DNA of 64,000 nt from Hypericum androsaemum (lineage: Eukaryota; Streptophyta; Magnoliopsida; Malpighiales; Hypericaceae). The notes below the pieces were generated by a model that worked only from the letters and a program-made list of their open reading frames with translations, was not told the DNA's origin and made no database searches. Shown in pieces: positions 22,564 through 34,417 of the stretch. Location of the stretch: the NCBI GenBank assembly GCA_963995505.1, contig OZ023192.1, positions 14,801,001 through 14,865,000 on the forward strand, read 5' to 3'. The translations under genes and the position numbers were made by a program. How positions within the stretch are numbered: position 1 is the stretch's first letter; the number at the start of each line of letters is the position of its first letter.

Positions 22564-23505
22564 TGATATACTTTTTTAGTATATACTCTACTATTTACTC
22601 TATTTTTGACTATATGATAGAATACCTCATTCGATCATATAATACATATCTAGAATATAGAAAAAAGAATTAGAATAAATAAGTAGAAGTTTTTTTTGTT
22701 CAAAAGATTTTTTTTGTTCTGTTCATCAATATAGAATACTATAGACGAAAATATAGAATACTATGACGAAGACGAAATTTCAATTCAGTTAGGCTTATAG
22801 AAAAAACAAAGATTCTTTTTTCTTGCTGCTAAGAAAATGCTCATTCTTGAGTGCATTTTAAAATACTTCAATTGGTACATGCAAGAAATAGGTCAATTCT
22901 GCCGCCCTTTTCTCAATTTCTCGTGGAGTCTAATTTTCATTGGTCCAAGTCAAAGTAAAGGCTACCTCCCTGCCCTCTGATTTTCATATAAAGAACACAT
23001 CGAGGATAAATACCCTCTTTAACTTCTATTTTGATAGACTGAATATCTTTTATAAAAAATCTGAGTAAGATGCGACGATTCTTTCCCGGAAAGCCCTTAC
23101 CTAGAATGAGTCTTGAACAATCGAACGGGACGCACGACGAGGGGGAGGCTTTTCGGATACCATGTTGGATTGAGTGATAAAATCCGAAGAGCTCCATTGA
23201 GAAGGTATTTGCTCTATCTATAGCCCGGCGATAGCCCAAGCCCAGGAAAGCTCGGGGTTAAAATAGATTCCCCCCAAGTCAAGGGTTCAACTTGGGGTGT
23301 GGCCGGGCTTCTTGGCAGGCGGAGGTCTTGGCTACAGACAAGAGACAAGAGACAAGAAATCTCCAACTCGATTATTTGCAGATCAAATCTGTAATAGCAG
23401 GGGTTCGACTTCTTCCGCGACCACTGTATCGCGATAATACTAAATGAGGATACTGTGTGTTCGAGAATACAAAATTACATAATGTAATCGAGTCTATACC
23501 AATTC
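22564..23505. mobile_element. Organelle-derived insertion containing plastid ycf4 3' end
   Basis: About 0.94 kb replaces roughly 78 bp of STP exon 2. On the minus strand 23098-22858 encodes the C-terminal third of plastid Ycf4 ([40 protein letters not shown], then after a frameshift TPREIEKRAAELTYFLHVPI). The 22564-22857 part is AT-rich and fits the ycf4-cemA spacer. The 23099-23505 part is not Ycf4 and has GC-rich, mitochondrial-looking sequence. So this is plastid DNA, perhaps arriving by way of the mitochondrion. Confidence 0.85.
22858..23098 (-). pseudogene. ycf4: Plastid ycf4 fragment, C-terminal part, frameshifted
   Basis: Ycf4 helps assemble photosystem I in the thylakoid. Here only about the last 80 codons are present, ending in the family's usual PIEVF and a TAA (22858-22860, read in reverse). 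A frameshift separates the RGQG stretch from the TPREIE stretch. In the nucleus this is inert transferred DNA. Confidence 0.88.
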
Positions 23506-23737
23506 GCTGACCATGTTCACGTCCTAGCTCTACCTGGCGGCCCTCGTGGCTTCGCTGGTTGCATCCACCGTGACCCGGAGGTTCGGGAGGAAACCCACCA
23601 TGTTTGTTACCGGCATCCTCTTCGGCATCGGTGCTCTCATCAACGGATTCGCCAAGGCCGTTTGGATGCTTATCCTCGGCATGATCTTGCTCGGTTTGGG
23701 TATTGGTTATGCCAACCAGGTACCTACAAGATATTCG

Positions 23738-24005
23738 TAATTACATAAATTGAACGAAGTTATATTGAACACATTTCATACGTAACATATGTTAATTTTT
23801 CGTAATTACATAAATTGAATGAAGTTATATTGAACACATTTCATACGTGACATATGTTAATTTTTTGTGATTACATAAATTGAATGAATTTATTGAACAC
23901 ATTTCATACGTGAAATATGTTGATTTTTTATAATTACATAAATTGAATGAACTTTGTATTGAACACATCTCATACGTGAAATATGTTGATTTTTTGTAAT
24001 TACGT
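23738..24005. repeat. Four tandem copies of a ~64-bp unit in the STP pseudogene intron
   Basis: The word AATTACATAAATTGAA recurs at roughly 62-67 bp spacing, each copy followed by ATTGAACACATTTCATACGT. Adjacent copies are very similar, so expansion is recent. The repeat lies in the former intron 2, just 3' of exon 2. Confidence 0.85.
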
Positions 24006-25088
24006 ACTTGGGGAGAAAACTTTTGGAAGTGGGAGATATAGAGAACACGACATTGCTAGGGTTTACATGGTGCTTGGTCGACGGCAAGCGAGAGAGACAG
24101 TTGAAAGGAAGGCGGCACTGAACAAGGACGAATAGACCGAATATGAAGTAACCAACTAGAAGAAAGAGGAACTACCTGATTTCGTGGACTAGGCCTGGGC
24201 TGAGAATACGGTTTTTCTTTGTCATTCTTGGGCTTTATTTAATTCAGGTCCGTTATTTTGACTTAACCTATTGAATATGATACTAATAAATACATAGTAA
24301 TGTGAGAAAATTGTTCTAATTAAATTGAGAAGTTTCAAGTTTGAGTTTTTGAAAATGTACTAGTATAAAAAAAAAACAACTTAGTAACTATAATATTTCA
24401 AAAACACGATGTGATTGACAATCAGATCAGTTTCAAATCTTGGGTTGTTTTCACAATAAACTTGGTCTATCAGGACGCGGGAAGTATGAGGAGGCGAAGG
24501 CGAAGCTGAAGCAAATTCGCGGTATCGAAGATGTTTGTATGTCAGGTATGGATTTTCGTCAATTCTTACTACGTCTTGTTCCATTAGGTCAAATAGCGTT
24601 TACTCTTATTGGCCTCGATTCGATTGCAGATAATTGTGGCGGCTTGCATTGGTGCCAAGTTCGGAGTTGATGGGAATCCAGTGGACTTGCCCAAATGGTA
24701 TGCAATTGTCGTGGTGCTCTTCATCTGCATCTACGTCGCGGGCTTCGCATGGTCATGGGGTCTGCTAGGCTGGTTCGTTCCCAGCGAGATCTTTCCATTG
24801 GAGATCCGATCAGCCGCTCAGAGTATCACCGTTTCGTTCAACATGTTCTTCACCTTCGTCGTCGCGCGGGTCTTCCTGCCAATGTTGTGCCACCTCAATT
24901 TCGGTGTGTTCCTGTTCTTAGCGTTCTTCGTGGTGGTGATGTCCATCTTCATTTACTTCTTCTTGCCGGAGACGAAGGGTATCCCAATTGAAGAGATGGC
25001 ACAGGTCTGGAAGTCACATTGGTACTGGTCTAGGTTTGTTACTGATGAAGATTTTGAGATGGCCAAGGGCCCTCCCAAGAATGTGTGA

Positions 25089-26460
25089 ACTTTGGCTCAA
25101 TTTTTTAGCTTATTTTATAGAATTGTTGGATTTTGTTGCCGGATTGAATTTTGAGTTTGAGGGTCAATTAGATTTGGAGGTGAAGTTATTATTAACAATC
25201 ACTTATACTTAAAGCTTTTGTTCACTGCAATTTTATTGCATTTATAACTGTGACAAGTTTTAAAATACTCACAAAACTTATTTTAATTTAACCAATTCTC
25301 AAGTCCTTTGAATAAATCAGTGTTAAATACTAACAACTTAGAGATTTCATTCACTCAACAACTGGATTTATTAGATAACAAATGAATTAGACACTATGTA
25401 GTATGGAGTATCATCTGGATTTTCTAGCACATGATTATCTTTTAGTAGGTTGATTAAGATATCTCACTCTTATCTACATTTTTTGAAACGGTAGATATTT
25501 TATTAGAAATGCAAATGAACATGTATAACTAATCAAATAAATGAATTAGTTATATATATTCCAACTTGACCCTGGTGCGACAGTATAAAGCGGATGTTGA
25601 CAAAGTGTAACGTGATAAAGAGCACTCCGATTACACGTGATAAAGAGCACTTATAAAATAAAATAAAAAGAGAACTCCTATTACACGATTCAACATCTAG
25701 AAAACCTCGAAAAAAATTACTTTACAAATAAAATGACGAATGCCTTGGATCTAATGTTAAGTCATCCTCCGTCTAGAAATCGATTATCTACAAGTACAAT
25801 TGTGTGCCTATTTGGTGTGGCTATTAAAGCCACTTTGGTTAGTTTGGTCGGACCGGTTGATCATCATCCATGTGTCAAAATATGTTAAGGTTAAAATTTA
25901 CTTTGACTTGTGATTTTTTGCTTTGATATACTATTAATTCGGGGTTATAGATTCTCCGAACAAGTGACATAAATAAAGTAATATGTCACGCAGATAAAAT
26001 TAAAGATATAGCATAACACATGAATAAAATTATTGATTCTCGGACCAATAAAACCTATGTAACTTGGTGGGACGATATGGATGACAAATAAAATAACTAG
26101 GGTTGACTAATATCACTAGATTATCAAAAAATTAAGAACCACATATAACAATGTATCAAAATATGAAACCACAGTACAACTTTCAAGATAGATCTCAAAG
26201 TTTTAAATATCTACTTGCGGAATTCTGTTTTTGAGTTGATTCACTCCTTGTTGTTTTTGAGGAACCGACATTCACTCTTACTGATAAACAAAGATTGTTA
26301 TCCGCAACAGTAGTACCGGCTGCATACTAGCATCACCCGTCATTCAACAACTGGAAGATCGTTCTTCGGTAATTTTTTTTAGAGGATCTGGTATGCGCTA
26401 TTTAGTTAGCAAGAAACTACCAAATTTAGAAAACTTTCAGTTATTACTTTCTGTTTCTTA
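25089..26460. other. Intergenic DNA between STP pseudogene and inhibitor gene
   Basis: No gene seen. Short direct repeats of CGTGATAAAGAGCACT occur at about 25611 and 25638. Confidence 0.5.
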
Positions 26461-26462
26461 CA

Positions 26463-26470
26463 TATAAATA
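26463..26470 (+). promoter_or_regulatory. TATA box of the PMEI-domain gene
   Basis: TATAAATA lies 95 bp upstream of the ATG at 26566. Confidence 0.6.
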
Positions 26471-26565
26471 TTCCCATAATACTTGCCCATAGCAAGAAGC
26501 AATCAAAAACATCCTTTATCCTTCTTAGATCGCCATATCTTTCACACTTCAACGAAACCATCAAC

Positions 26566-27138
26566 ATGGATCGTCGTCGCACAGCTCTGGCGATCATTGC
26601 GACTGTATTGCCCACTCTCTTCCTCAGCATTCAGGCTCAGACAATCCCCAGCTCGATCTACGCGATCTCCCCCAAAACCAAGAAAATTCTGTCGGAAGTG
26701 TGTGCCAAAAGCGAGAATCCCAGTTCATGCGTGGAAACATTGAGCCGCAACCACAGAGTATTTTCCGCCACTGCGATAAGCTCCGTAGCGAAGATAGCCC
26801 TCGCTGCGGTTCGGAAAGATTCGCACATGGCCCAGACGACTGTTCGAGAGGCACTGCGGTCTAATCCCGGGGCAGGCGAGGCCCTTCGGTACTGCCTGAC
26901 CTACTTCGGGGACACGATCAAGGAGCTTGTCGTCCGCAACGGGGACTTCGAGGCAGGAGAGGCGAGCCTTAATGTGCATTATGCCCTTGATAGCGTTGTT
27001 AGCTGCGAAACTGCAATGGCTCATGGGAGAGTGAATGTCCCAGCCGTGAAGAATGTGATTCATAAGTGGAAAGATATGTTCAATGTTGCTTATTTTGCTG
27101 TTACAGAGGCTGAAAATGCTGCTTCTGGTGGGATGTGA
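26566..27138 (+). CDS. Plant invertase/pectin methylesterase inhibitor domain protein
   Basis: This is a single-exon gene of 190 residues, a normal length. Residues 1-24 form a signal peptide (basic MDRRR, then a hydrophobic run, ending around IQAQ), so the protein should be secreted to the cell wall or vacuole. The four family cysteines are at 46, 55, 110 and 147 (VCAKSENPSSC, LRYC, VVSC). In the family they form two disulfides that hold a four-helix bundle. Members inhibit either acid invertase or pectin methylesterase, and sequence alone does not decide which. The start is the first ATG after the TATA box and directly opens the signal peptide. A longer frame in another phase is a shadow. 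Confidence 0.9.
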   Translation: MDRRRTALAIIATVLPTLFLSIQAQTIPSSIYAISPKTKKILSEVCAKSENPSSCVETLSRNHRVFSATAISSVAKIALAAVRKDSHMAQTTVREALRSNPGAGEALRYCLTYFGDTIKELVVRNGDFEAGEASLNVHYALDSVVSCETAMAHGRVNVPAVKNVIHKWKDMFNVAYFAVTEAENAASGGM

Positions 27139-27749
27139 GGTTTAAGTGCATTTTCGTTTCCAGATGTTCAAGTCGTTCTTAGATTAAATACAATCTCAGT
27201 TTTTATTTTCGGAATCCGAAAGAGAAATCGTCATTTTAGTTATGTTATTCTTCTCCGGGAACTTCTTGACAATCAGTCATTTGTGCTCGTTCAGTGCATT
27301 CGGCCGGCTAAAGTCAAAAGACTACCAATTGAGAACCTGGTGCTTGTAATAATACACATATATTAGGCTACGATGAGACTGAATGCAAATAGAAAAGCCA
27401 TAAAACTGGAATGATCAAATCATTCAAATGGGGAACAACGGTGCCACATCCTCGGCCTCTTCATCAACAATTTGTTTCGAAACATTCTCCTAAAGGAGGG
27501 ATCAAACCAAGAAGAAGAAGCTCTATGTTCAAACAGGGAAACTTAGCCAATTATCTACAGCTTGAAAACAATAAAGTTTCAGTCTTCAAATCACAAATTC
27601 ACTCAATAATTTTTACAGACAATCCGACGATTTCCTACATGATTCTCTTGATGCAATAATCTGCACACTAAAAGGGGAAGTTTGAAGCAATTTACTGCAG
27701 ATATCGGTTGCAATTATCATCGGAAGGGGACTTGTGGTAATACGCGTGA

Positions 27750-29577
27750 CTATACGGAGTCTACTCCTTCGCCTTGCTGTCGAGCAAGGTATCTTTCCCT
27801 TCGCTCTTTCTGTAAACAAAGAGGATGAGTTCAATCTAATGATAAAAGTGAATGTGAAAGAGGATAGGGGTAGCAAAGATCCCTCTGGAACTTACCCATT
27901 CATCTATTACAAGTCCTTCCCCAATTAATCTTGGACCTGCATCTTCTGGTGGCTTCTTTCGTGCCTCTACTGCTGCATCGGCTTCAGCCAACTGGCGTTT
28001 CAACTTGTCCATCGTCTACAAATGAATTTCTAGTTAAATACACCATTCAGGGAAATTATAAGTCAAACACAATAATCAACAGATGAGCAACAAATGCACA
28101 AAGCACGACCAACCCAAATTGACCTATTTTCTGCATATTCAGTTCTGTGATAATTTACATTCCCATTGTACTTACAGTACTAGATCGCTCCGGATCGAGG
28201 AAAACAACCCGCAATATTTGTTCTATTGCAACTTGGTCTTTCTGCTCGTCAAACTGCAAGCAACGAACACATAAGATACTTTGGCCGATAAACTATAACA
28301 GGAGAGAATCACAAATTTTCACAGCTATGTTCAACTCAAAAAAAGCCAGCCGACCATGTAGATCAATGATGACCATTATGTAGCAAACTCATAGGCAACA
28401 AAAACTTGGTTGTGTTAAGTTCAAAACAAGTCGAGTTAAATCGAACTAAACAATCTGTACTGGTGGAGGCAAAACCACAGAGTGAAGATAACAGAAGAAA
28501 CCACAGAGGACCGATGAACGCACCAGCTCCGGAACATACTCCATCATCTCTTTCACCTTGAGACTCATAATCTTAAACTTAACCTTACTTTTCTGCTCCA
28601 TGGGCTTCTCATTGTTCTCCGGCTGCTCGACGAATTTGAAAACTGGCAATCCCGAAACCATACGTATCAGTTGCCACCACGATTTTCGGCCATACTCGGC
28701 TTTTTAAAGAACCACCAAATAACTTACCAGTTGCTATGATACTCTCCCCGGGAGCGAGGATAGCCCCCGGAGGACGCATGAAACAGCTTTTTGGAGCAGT
28801 CGTTTGAAACTGGATCAACAAAAATAACACAAAGTAAATCAGTCACGTGGAATTAAATCTATAACCAATCAACCGGACCTTATATCTTCACGAAAAAGAA
28901 GCACTAATTATCAACCAAGGCTCTGTTTGTTTCGACGCACAAATATTTTTCCCGGGAATTTCTGCCATTTTTAATGGAAAACTATTTTCCACCACAAAGA
29001 ATCAGCTTTATTCACTATAAATTAAACAAAATTATCTGCATTTGATTTTGAAATCGGAAAATATTTCCGGCAAAACAAACGGAGCCTAAGGAAAAGAAAG
29101 AAACCTTGAAAGCTACATGAGACTTGCTGGTGTTCTTGATCTTAATGGCACTCCTCGTCTGCTTCCCAGGCTCATCTGCGATACGAATTATATATTTACT
29201 TAATTAATTAATCTTTAGAAAAAAAATATAAAAAACAGAAACAGATCGGACCGGAGTTTAGGAAGATCACGCTGCTTACAAGGGAAGTAGAGCTTGGAAG
29301 CCGGATCGAGCTTGAGACGGCGCCGCACCGGCAATATCGACCTCGCAACGGAGGACACCGAAGCGTTCGCGGCGGCGGGGTTCGATCCGTCCGCGTGCGC
29401 CGCACCGCCGCCGTATTGGTGGTGGTAGTGGTGGAGCTGATGCGGCGCCGTGGAACCCGGAGCCGGGGGTCCACCTCGGAACGGAATCTTGAGGAAGCTC
29501 CACACTTTGCTGTTGTTGCCGTTGGTGTTCTCCGACGAGGAAGACGACGTCGTCGTTTTCTGATCGGATATCGCCAT
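27750..29577 (-). CDS. VAP-like protein with MSP domain (plant VAP4 group), complete
   Basis: Seven exons join in frame on the minus strand: 29577-29280, 29175-29105, 28809-28728, 28642-28524, 28253-28176, 28015-27896 and 27809-27750, giving 275 residues. All introns are GT-AG. The N-terminus is low complexity (Ser/Asn/His/Gly). From about residue 85 the MSP domain reads LDPASKLYFPYEPGKQTRSA, IKIKNTSKSHVAFKFQTTAP, KSCFMRPPGAILAPGE. The tail has DEQKDQVAIEQILRVVFLDP, a Lys/Glu-rich helix (DKLKRQLAEADAAVEARKK) and GLVIDEW. MSP domains bind FFAT-type peptides and tether proteins at the ER surface. The family relation is to Arabidopsis VAP4-type proteins such as PVA42, which lack a C-terminal membrane anchor, as here. 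A MITE sits in intron 2. Confidence 0.93.
28918..29088. mobile_element. Small MITE in intron 2 of the VAP-like gene
   Basis: AGGCTCTGTTTGTTT at 28918-28932 is inverted as AAACAAACGGAGCCT at 29074-29088, with one mismatch, bounding about 171 bp. Terminal GGCTCYGTTTGTTT is common in plant Harbinger/hAT-related MITEs. Flanking trinucleotides are CAA and TAA, so the target duplication is imperfect. Confidence 0.7.
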
Positions 29578-29639
29578 TTGTACGCTTCGTAGTTCGCGAT
29601 CTTCCTTCTCTCTCCTTGATCTTCACTTTTCGAGAAAAT

Positions 29640-31224
29640 ATTGTTTGAAGGGGCCGGACGGCGTCGTTTTGGTGGTTGAAGGGGAATTTATTAGCGGTTT
29701 CAAGTCTGGGGGTCCCTTTCCCTGTGGCCAACTTGGTTTGGTCGGGGGTTGTTTGTACGGTCTACGGTGAGCGGGAGAGACGCAGACTGGACTTTTTCCA
29801 AAAAAAATTTTAACACGGTATTTGAACGTTGATCTAAATTAGGAGGATAATTGTAATAACAATTATTTAATGATATTGTATTTTTAATAGTTCGAATTCA
29901 AAATTTTTTTATAATTAAAATAGTATTTTGCTAGTTAATATAAGTGTGGGAATCATCTTGTATTCATATTAATTTGATTAATAATTTTTTTGTCAAATTA
30001 TTTATTATATCCAAGATTTTAACTAATCCTGAGTGATAAAATTAATTGAATATTTTAACTAACAGATATCCAATTAATTTAACTGCTCAAGAAATATGAA
30101 TTTTAATCCATTTGCAATCTTATTCTAGAATCTCACGGGAGTTTTCATTTCTAAGTTCTGGACAACGGCGTCGTGTTAGGAACATTAGACGTTGGGTTGA
30201 TTTTTCTCGACTGGGCCCCGGCCAGCTTGCTGCCTTTTAGGTGAAAAACTCGAAAAGTTTCGCGGTGACGTGAGAGGAGGTGGGAGAGCTTGAGTTGACT
30301 TTGCGGTGGTCTGATTATTTATCGAGAAAAGTTCAATTTAATATTATAGAGTTTAATTAATTTTCACGTATGATTATATTGCCAATTATTTATTTTGGCT
30401 TTATTAACCTGGTGGGATTAGTTGATTTTGGGTGGGTTTTCCTACTGCTTTTTTAATTAAACGAGGCAGGTGAGGCTTACTTGGGAAAACAAAATAAAAA
30501 AATTGTCTTGTGGTGGTGGGAAGAGGGCTCGAGGACATTCTTTTGATCGTACCGGGAGGATGATGCACGAAATATTTTGGATTAGTCGGTTATTTGGATA
30601 TACAAATATTGGTACAATAAAAGAAAATAACATTTTAGAAGAAAATATAATATTCGTATAGATCTGATTATTTCTAGATGCTAGGTTGCCAAGTCCTTTG
30701 ACATGTTATTTATTAAAAAAATACGTTTGCCAGTCAATCACGGCTATACTCTTGCGCAAATTGGAGCTGTTTAATAAAAGCAGTCCTCCAAATTTTCGTG
30801 GCTCTGGTTAAAGTTAAAGCGACGTTTTTTGGGAATAAATTGGTGTCGACGAGGCAGATGAATTACCTAGTCTGACTTTTGAATGATAGAGTTTGATATT
30901 GATCAGCGAAATGAAATCAAAGTTCAAAATCCTTCTGGATGGGCAAAAAAAATAAAGTATTTGTCTGGCATCCGATTTAAAATATTCGCATGATTTGTAA
31001 GGGAGACTGCACTCCTTATTCCTACTTAGATACATCACTGCGTTGAAGTGCTAAATTTTAACCGAATGATAAAAAATTTATCGGACTTACAACCAAATAA
31101 CACCCGCTTATCCTAATAACTTAAGCTTTGTGATATGTCACATTATTAATTTTATCCATCACAATATTATTTTTATCAAGTGTGAAATTGTAATGCTTAA
31201 ACCTGATAGCTCCTACCATTACAG
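29640..31224. other. Intergenic DNA upstream of the VAP-like gene
   Basis: No gene is recognisable. The first 150 bp, upstream of the VAP start, are GC-rich and would hold that gene's promoter, but I see no clear TATA box. Confidence 0.45.
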
Positions 31225-31589
31225 CCTGTTTGGAAAAGGTTAAAAATGGGAAATGTAATTCCTTTCCGGAGTTTTAAAAAACTTAGTCTGTTTGGAACCA
31301 AATATTTTCGGAAAGAAATTTTTATTTTGTTTAAAAGTCCGGATTTAGAATTCCTTCGAAATTAGGCCGGATTTGTAGGGGACTAAACCGGATTTGGTAG
31401 TAAAATTTCTATTATACCCTTTGAATATCTCACTTGAGATTGTTAGGAGGGTGTTTATGTAATATTTCAAATCAATTCCCAAAATTTAACTTATGGTTCC
31501 AAACAAGAAAATAGAAAAGTGATTCCTTTCCATTACCATTAGGAATTGGAAATGAGATTTCTTTTCTGTCGGAATTGGTTCCAAACAGG
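31225..31589. mobile_element. MITE with CCTGTTTGGAA termini
   Basis: CCTGTTTGGAA at 31225-31235 and its exact inverse TTCCAAACAGG at 31579-31589 bound a 365-bp AT-rich segment. The inner parts also echo each other (GGAAATGTAATTCCTTTCC against GGAATTGGAAATGAGA). There is no coding content, and the target duplication is not clear. Confidence 0.7.
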
Positions 31590-32046
31590 TTTCTAGAACT
31601 CTGAGCTTTGATGTTTGGGCCAGCTCTTTCCTTGATTTTTGACTTTGAAACTTGCCCCTACTTTGTCCAGGCCCTTACCTCTTCCTGAGCCCTTTTCTGG
31701 ATGAGTAGGAGGCCCATTTAAATCTTTAGAATATTGTCCATGCTTTGACTTTGTAGATTTAGTCCATATCTTCGGCTCAAGACCAGCGACCTTTCCAGTT
31801 TCGGCCCAAATCTGACTCAAATGTCATTTAACTATACGCTACATTGGAAACCAAAAATAAAAGAAACAATAAACTAAATTGGTTCCCAGAAATGATAAAA
31901 CCTCAATTATTTAGCTACATTATATCATACTCAGACCATTGTAAATTTTTTCTTAGCGGCGATAACTTTACCCCTCAAAAAAGCCTATCCTCGTTGAATT
32001 AACCACTTGGATTACTCTTAAAAAAAAGATTACTCATCGCTTTACT

Positions 32047-32228
32047 TGATTCCTTACAAGATTTGGCGGTGTCATTAATGTCGTGATAGTTGATCTCTTA
32101 CAAAATTTGGATGATGCATTAATATCACCACTAACTGATTCCTAAATAGATTTGGCCGATGCATTTATTTCACTATTAGTTTATTGCCCGCCATATTTTG
32201 CCAAAGCATTAATTTCACCACCAATTGT
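32047..32228. repeat. About four tandem copies of a 45-bp unit
   Basis: Units start near ATTCCTTACAAGATTTGG, ATCTCTTACAAAATTTGG, ATTCCTAAATAGATTTGG and ATTGCCCGCCATATTTTG, each followed by GATGCATTAAT-like sequence and TCACCACxA. Copies have diverged, so the array is old. Confidence 0.65.
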
Positions 32229-32686
32229 AGTGTGCTATTGTAGATAATATACATTTCAACTATGCAAATTATTAATACCAAGTCAGATAAATTTCGCTCT
32301 CATATTTTGTAGTTATGGAATATTAACTTTAGTATCGTGCCTTAGAATAATATCAAAGAAATTATCCAGTAACAAAATTCCAGCTAACAGCGAATTATTA
32401 TACAGCTTGAAATCAGTCCTTAGAAAAAATATGCCATTTTGCATAATTTCAATTTAATAAATACCATAGAAATTTCGGATAACTGCACCAACTTAACCAT
32501 CACCATTCGCTGGCGGGCCCACATCTATTCACTTTATGCCGATTCGGCGTTGGATGGATCTATCTCGATCCTCGGAGCCTTCCTTGTTGGCTTCCATGAA
32601 CGATTCCCAGAATTTTAGGGCACCCCTTAGAAAAAGACTTACCGATTGAGATTGATAGACTTGGTTCTGGGTTGATAGACTTATCG

Positions 32687-32925
32687 ATTGAATGCATGGC
32701 TGCTTTTTTTTTTTGAGGGGCAGAAGACAACCCAAATATATAAACCATCAAGTAGAAAAGTCCGTAAACAAGAGGGCATCGAGCTCCCCAGAGGAAACAG
32801 ACTTTCAATCCTCGGAGAGAGACCCGAGCCTACATGATTTGTTTAACCAATCAGTAACCTGATTAAGAACACGCAGGATCAACTTTAACGTACAATTTAG
32901 TAAATCACCCATTGAATGCATGGCT
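32687..32925 (-). mobile_element. Very short 5'-truncated LINE, minus strand, 15-bp TSD
   Basis: ATTGAATGCATGGCT occurs at 32687-32701 and 32911-32925. Between them, after the left copy, comes GC and a T-run (the poly(A) tail in reverse), then about 195 bp. On the minus strand this encodes a short peptide tail (LLNCTLKLILRVLNQVTDWL) ending at a stop, and a 3' UTR. The structure is that of a LINE insertion which aborted after about 200 bases. Confidence 0.82.
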
Positions 32926-33059
32926 TCTAGCCACCCCTTTAAAAAAAACTTACCGACTGCGGTCTTTCCACATCCCCATAACTGCCCCACGAGTCGCCAA
33001 TTTTGAAACCTTGACTCATACTATGACTTGTATTGGATTGGCTAAAAAATCTTTATTGT

Positions 33060-33225
33060 TGAAATTACATATAAAACATAATTAAAAGAAATAAGATATA
33101 GTGTTTGATTTGATAGTATTCGATTCTCACTCGAGACTCTGAAGAAATTAGATATAGTATTCGATTTGATAGTGTTCGATTCTTACTCGAGACTCTGGAG
33201 AGATTAGATATAATCGGTGTTCTCG
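33060..33225. repeat. Tandem duplication of a ~60-bp unit
   Basis: ATTCGATTCT(C/T)ACTCGAGACTC recurs at about 33119 and 33177, preceded in each case by AGATATAGT-type sequence and a TTGATTTGATAGT or TCGATTTGATAGT word. No function is inferred. Confidence 0.6.
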
Positions 33226-34417
33226 CCTAATTCTTATTAATTTAATTCTCTCATCCTTAACAACCCATTCTCTTGCCAAAACTCCAGTAGAGTATTATGA
33301 AACATATTTTATGATTGTTTTCTCAATAATGTGTTTGAAGATTTGAAACCAAAATTCTTTTAATTAAATTTAAGTCTCTTATTATTTAAATCGATTTTCC
33401 TCGGTATAATAAAACCCAACCCATTATCCTGCTATACCTGCAAGTAGATTATCACAATTCGAATCGGTGACGACCACTTACAAGTCAAGGGTCATGGTTG
33501 CTGGCTTTCTCGTCCCTCAAAATATTTTAATGCAACGAACAAGAGTTAAACTGAGTCTTTCTCTTGTCTGAAAGGACAAAGTATTATGCAACAGGTTCAG
33601 GAATAGTTGAGGTGGTCGCAATTAAGATCTGATGCTCTGGCTAGACTCAGATGAGTGAAGGATTCGGAATGGTTAACTAGGTGACCCTTTTGTAATTATC
33701 AAACATGGTGTAGTTACCTCCTGGTTAATAGAATTTTACTTATAAAAAATCATCTTCTGATAGTTGATTTGGAACATATTTAATTTAAGACAACCTAGTA
33801 ATTTATAGTATTTGATTGATTCAAATATAATACATTGTATACTTGAAAATTACCATATAAAAGTCGAGAAATATTAGAGTTTCTATATCTAACCCAAAAT
33901 GGGTTAGTAAATTTGTAGCACTTTTAAACTAGCCCACCATTTTTGCACTAAGTAATGTCGTATTCTCAAAATTAAAATTTTTTCACATATAGTTTAAGTA
34001 TTACATAAGTATCTAATAAAATCAAATAGTGCAAAGCAAATAAAACATCAATCATCTTGAAAATAGATTATTATTTTTTAAAGTTAACATAATATATAAT
34101 ATATAAATTATAAGTATTATTATATATTCAAATTTTATTCGCTTTTACAACTTTTAATATAAAAAATACACATGAAATATTTTTCCCAAAAGCATGTGCT
34201 TGCACATGTAATTCACGCATCATGTATACGTTGCTTCGTTATGACACAATTTGTGCATGTGGTTGTCCCCTTTTTTGCATTCTTCGAACCTGGTCTGTAG
34301 AATGGCTCCGCATCTCGTGCTCCAACATATACGTCGAAATGTCATAACGAAGGATATAAAATAATTCCATTAGCACACCTTCGAAATGGTCATAAAGCGT
34401 TTACAAGTTTGCGGGTC
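33226..34417. other. AT-rich intergenic DNA
   Basis: Nothing recognisable apart from low-complexity AT sequence. Confidence 0.5.

Larger units (their letters stand above)
22156..25088 (+). pseudogene. STP sugar transporter pseudogene interrupted by organelle DNA
   Basis: This is a paralogue of the gene at 14293. Exon 1 survives (22156-22285, [17 protein letters not shown] onward). Exon 2 starts at 22529 (GGITSMPSFLEK), hits a stop, is interrupted by foreign DNA at about 22564-23505, then resumes to 23719 with a TAG inside the former TSSLYL motif. Most of exon 3 is gone, with only GRGKYEEAKAKLKQIRGIED left near 24478-24530. Exon 4 (24630-25088) is fully open and well conserved to the PPKNV end. 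Exon 1 and intron 1 are also partly duplicated at 22400-22528. The gene cannot make a transporter. Good preservation of exon 4 suggests a recent death or continuing gene conversion with the intact copy. Confidence 0.92.

Noticed and set aside
29276..29731. 151-residue minus-strand frame overlapping VAP exon 1
   Set aside because: It is in a different phase from the MSP-domain protein and is Arg/Gln/Pro-rich low complexity. The seven-exon VAP frame explains this region.
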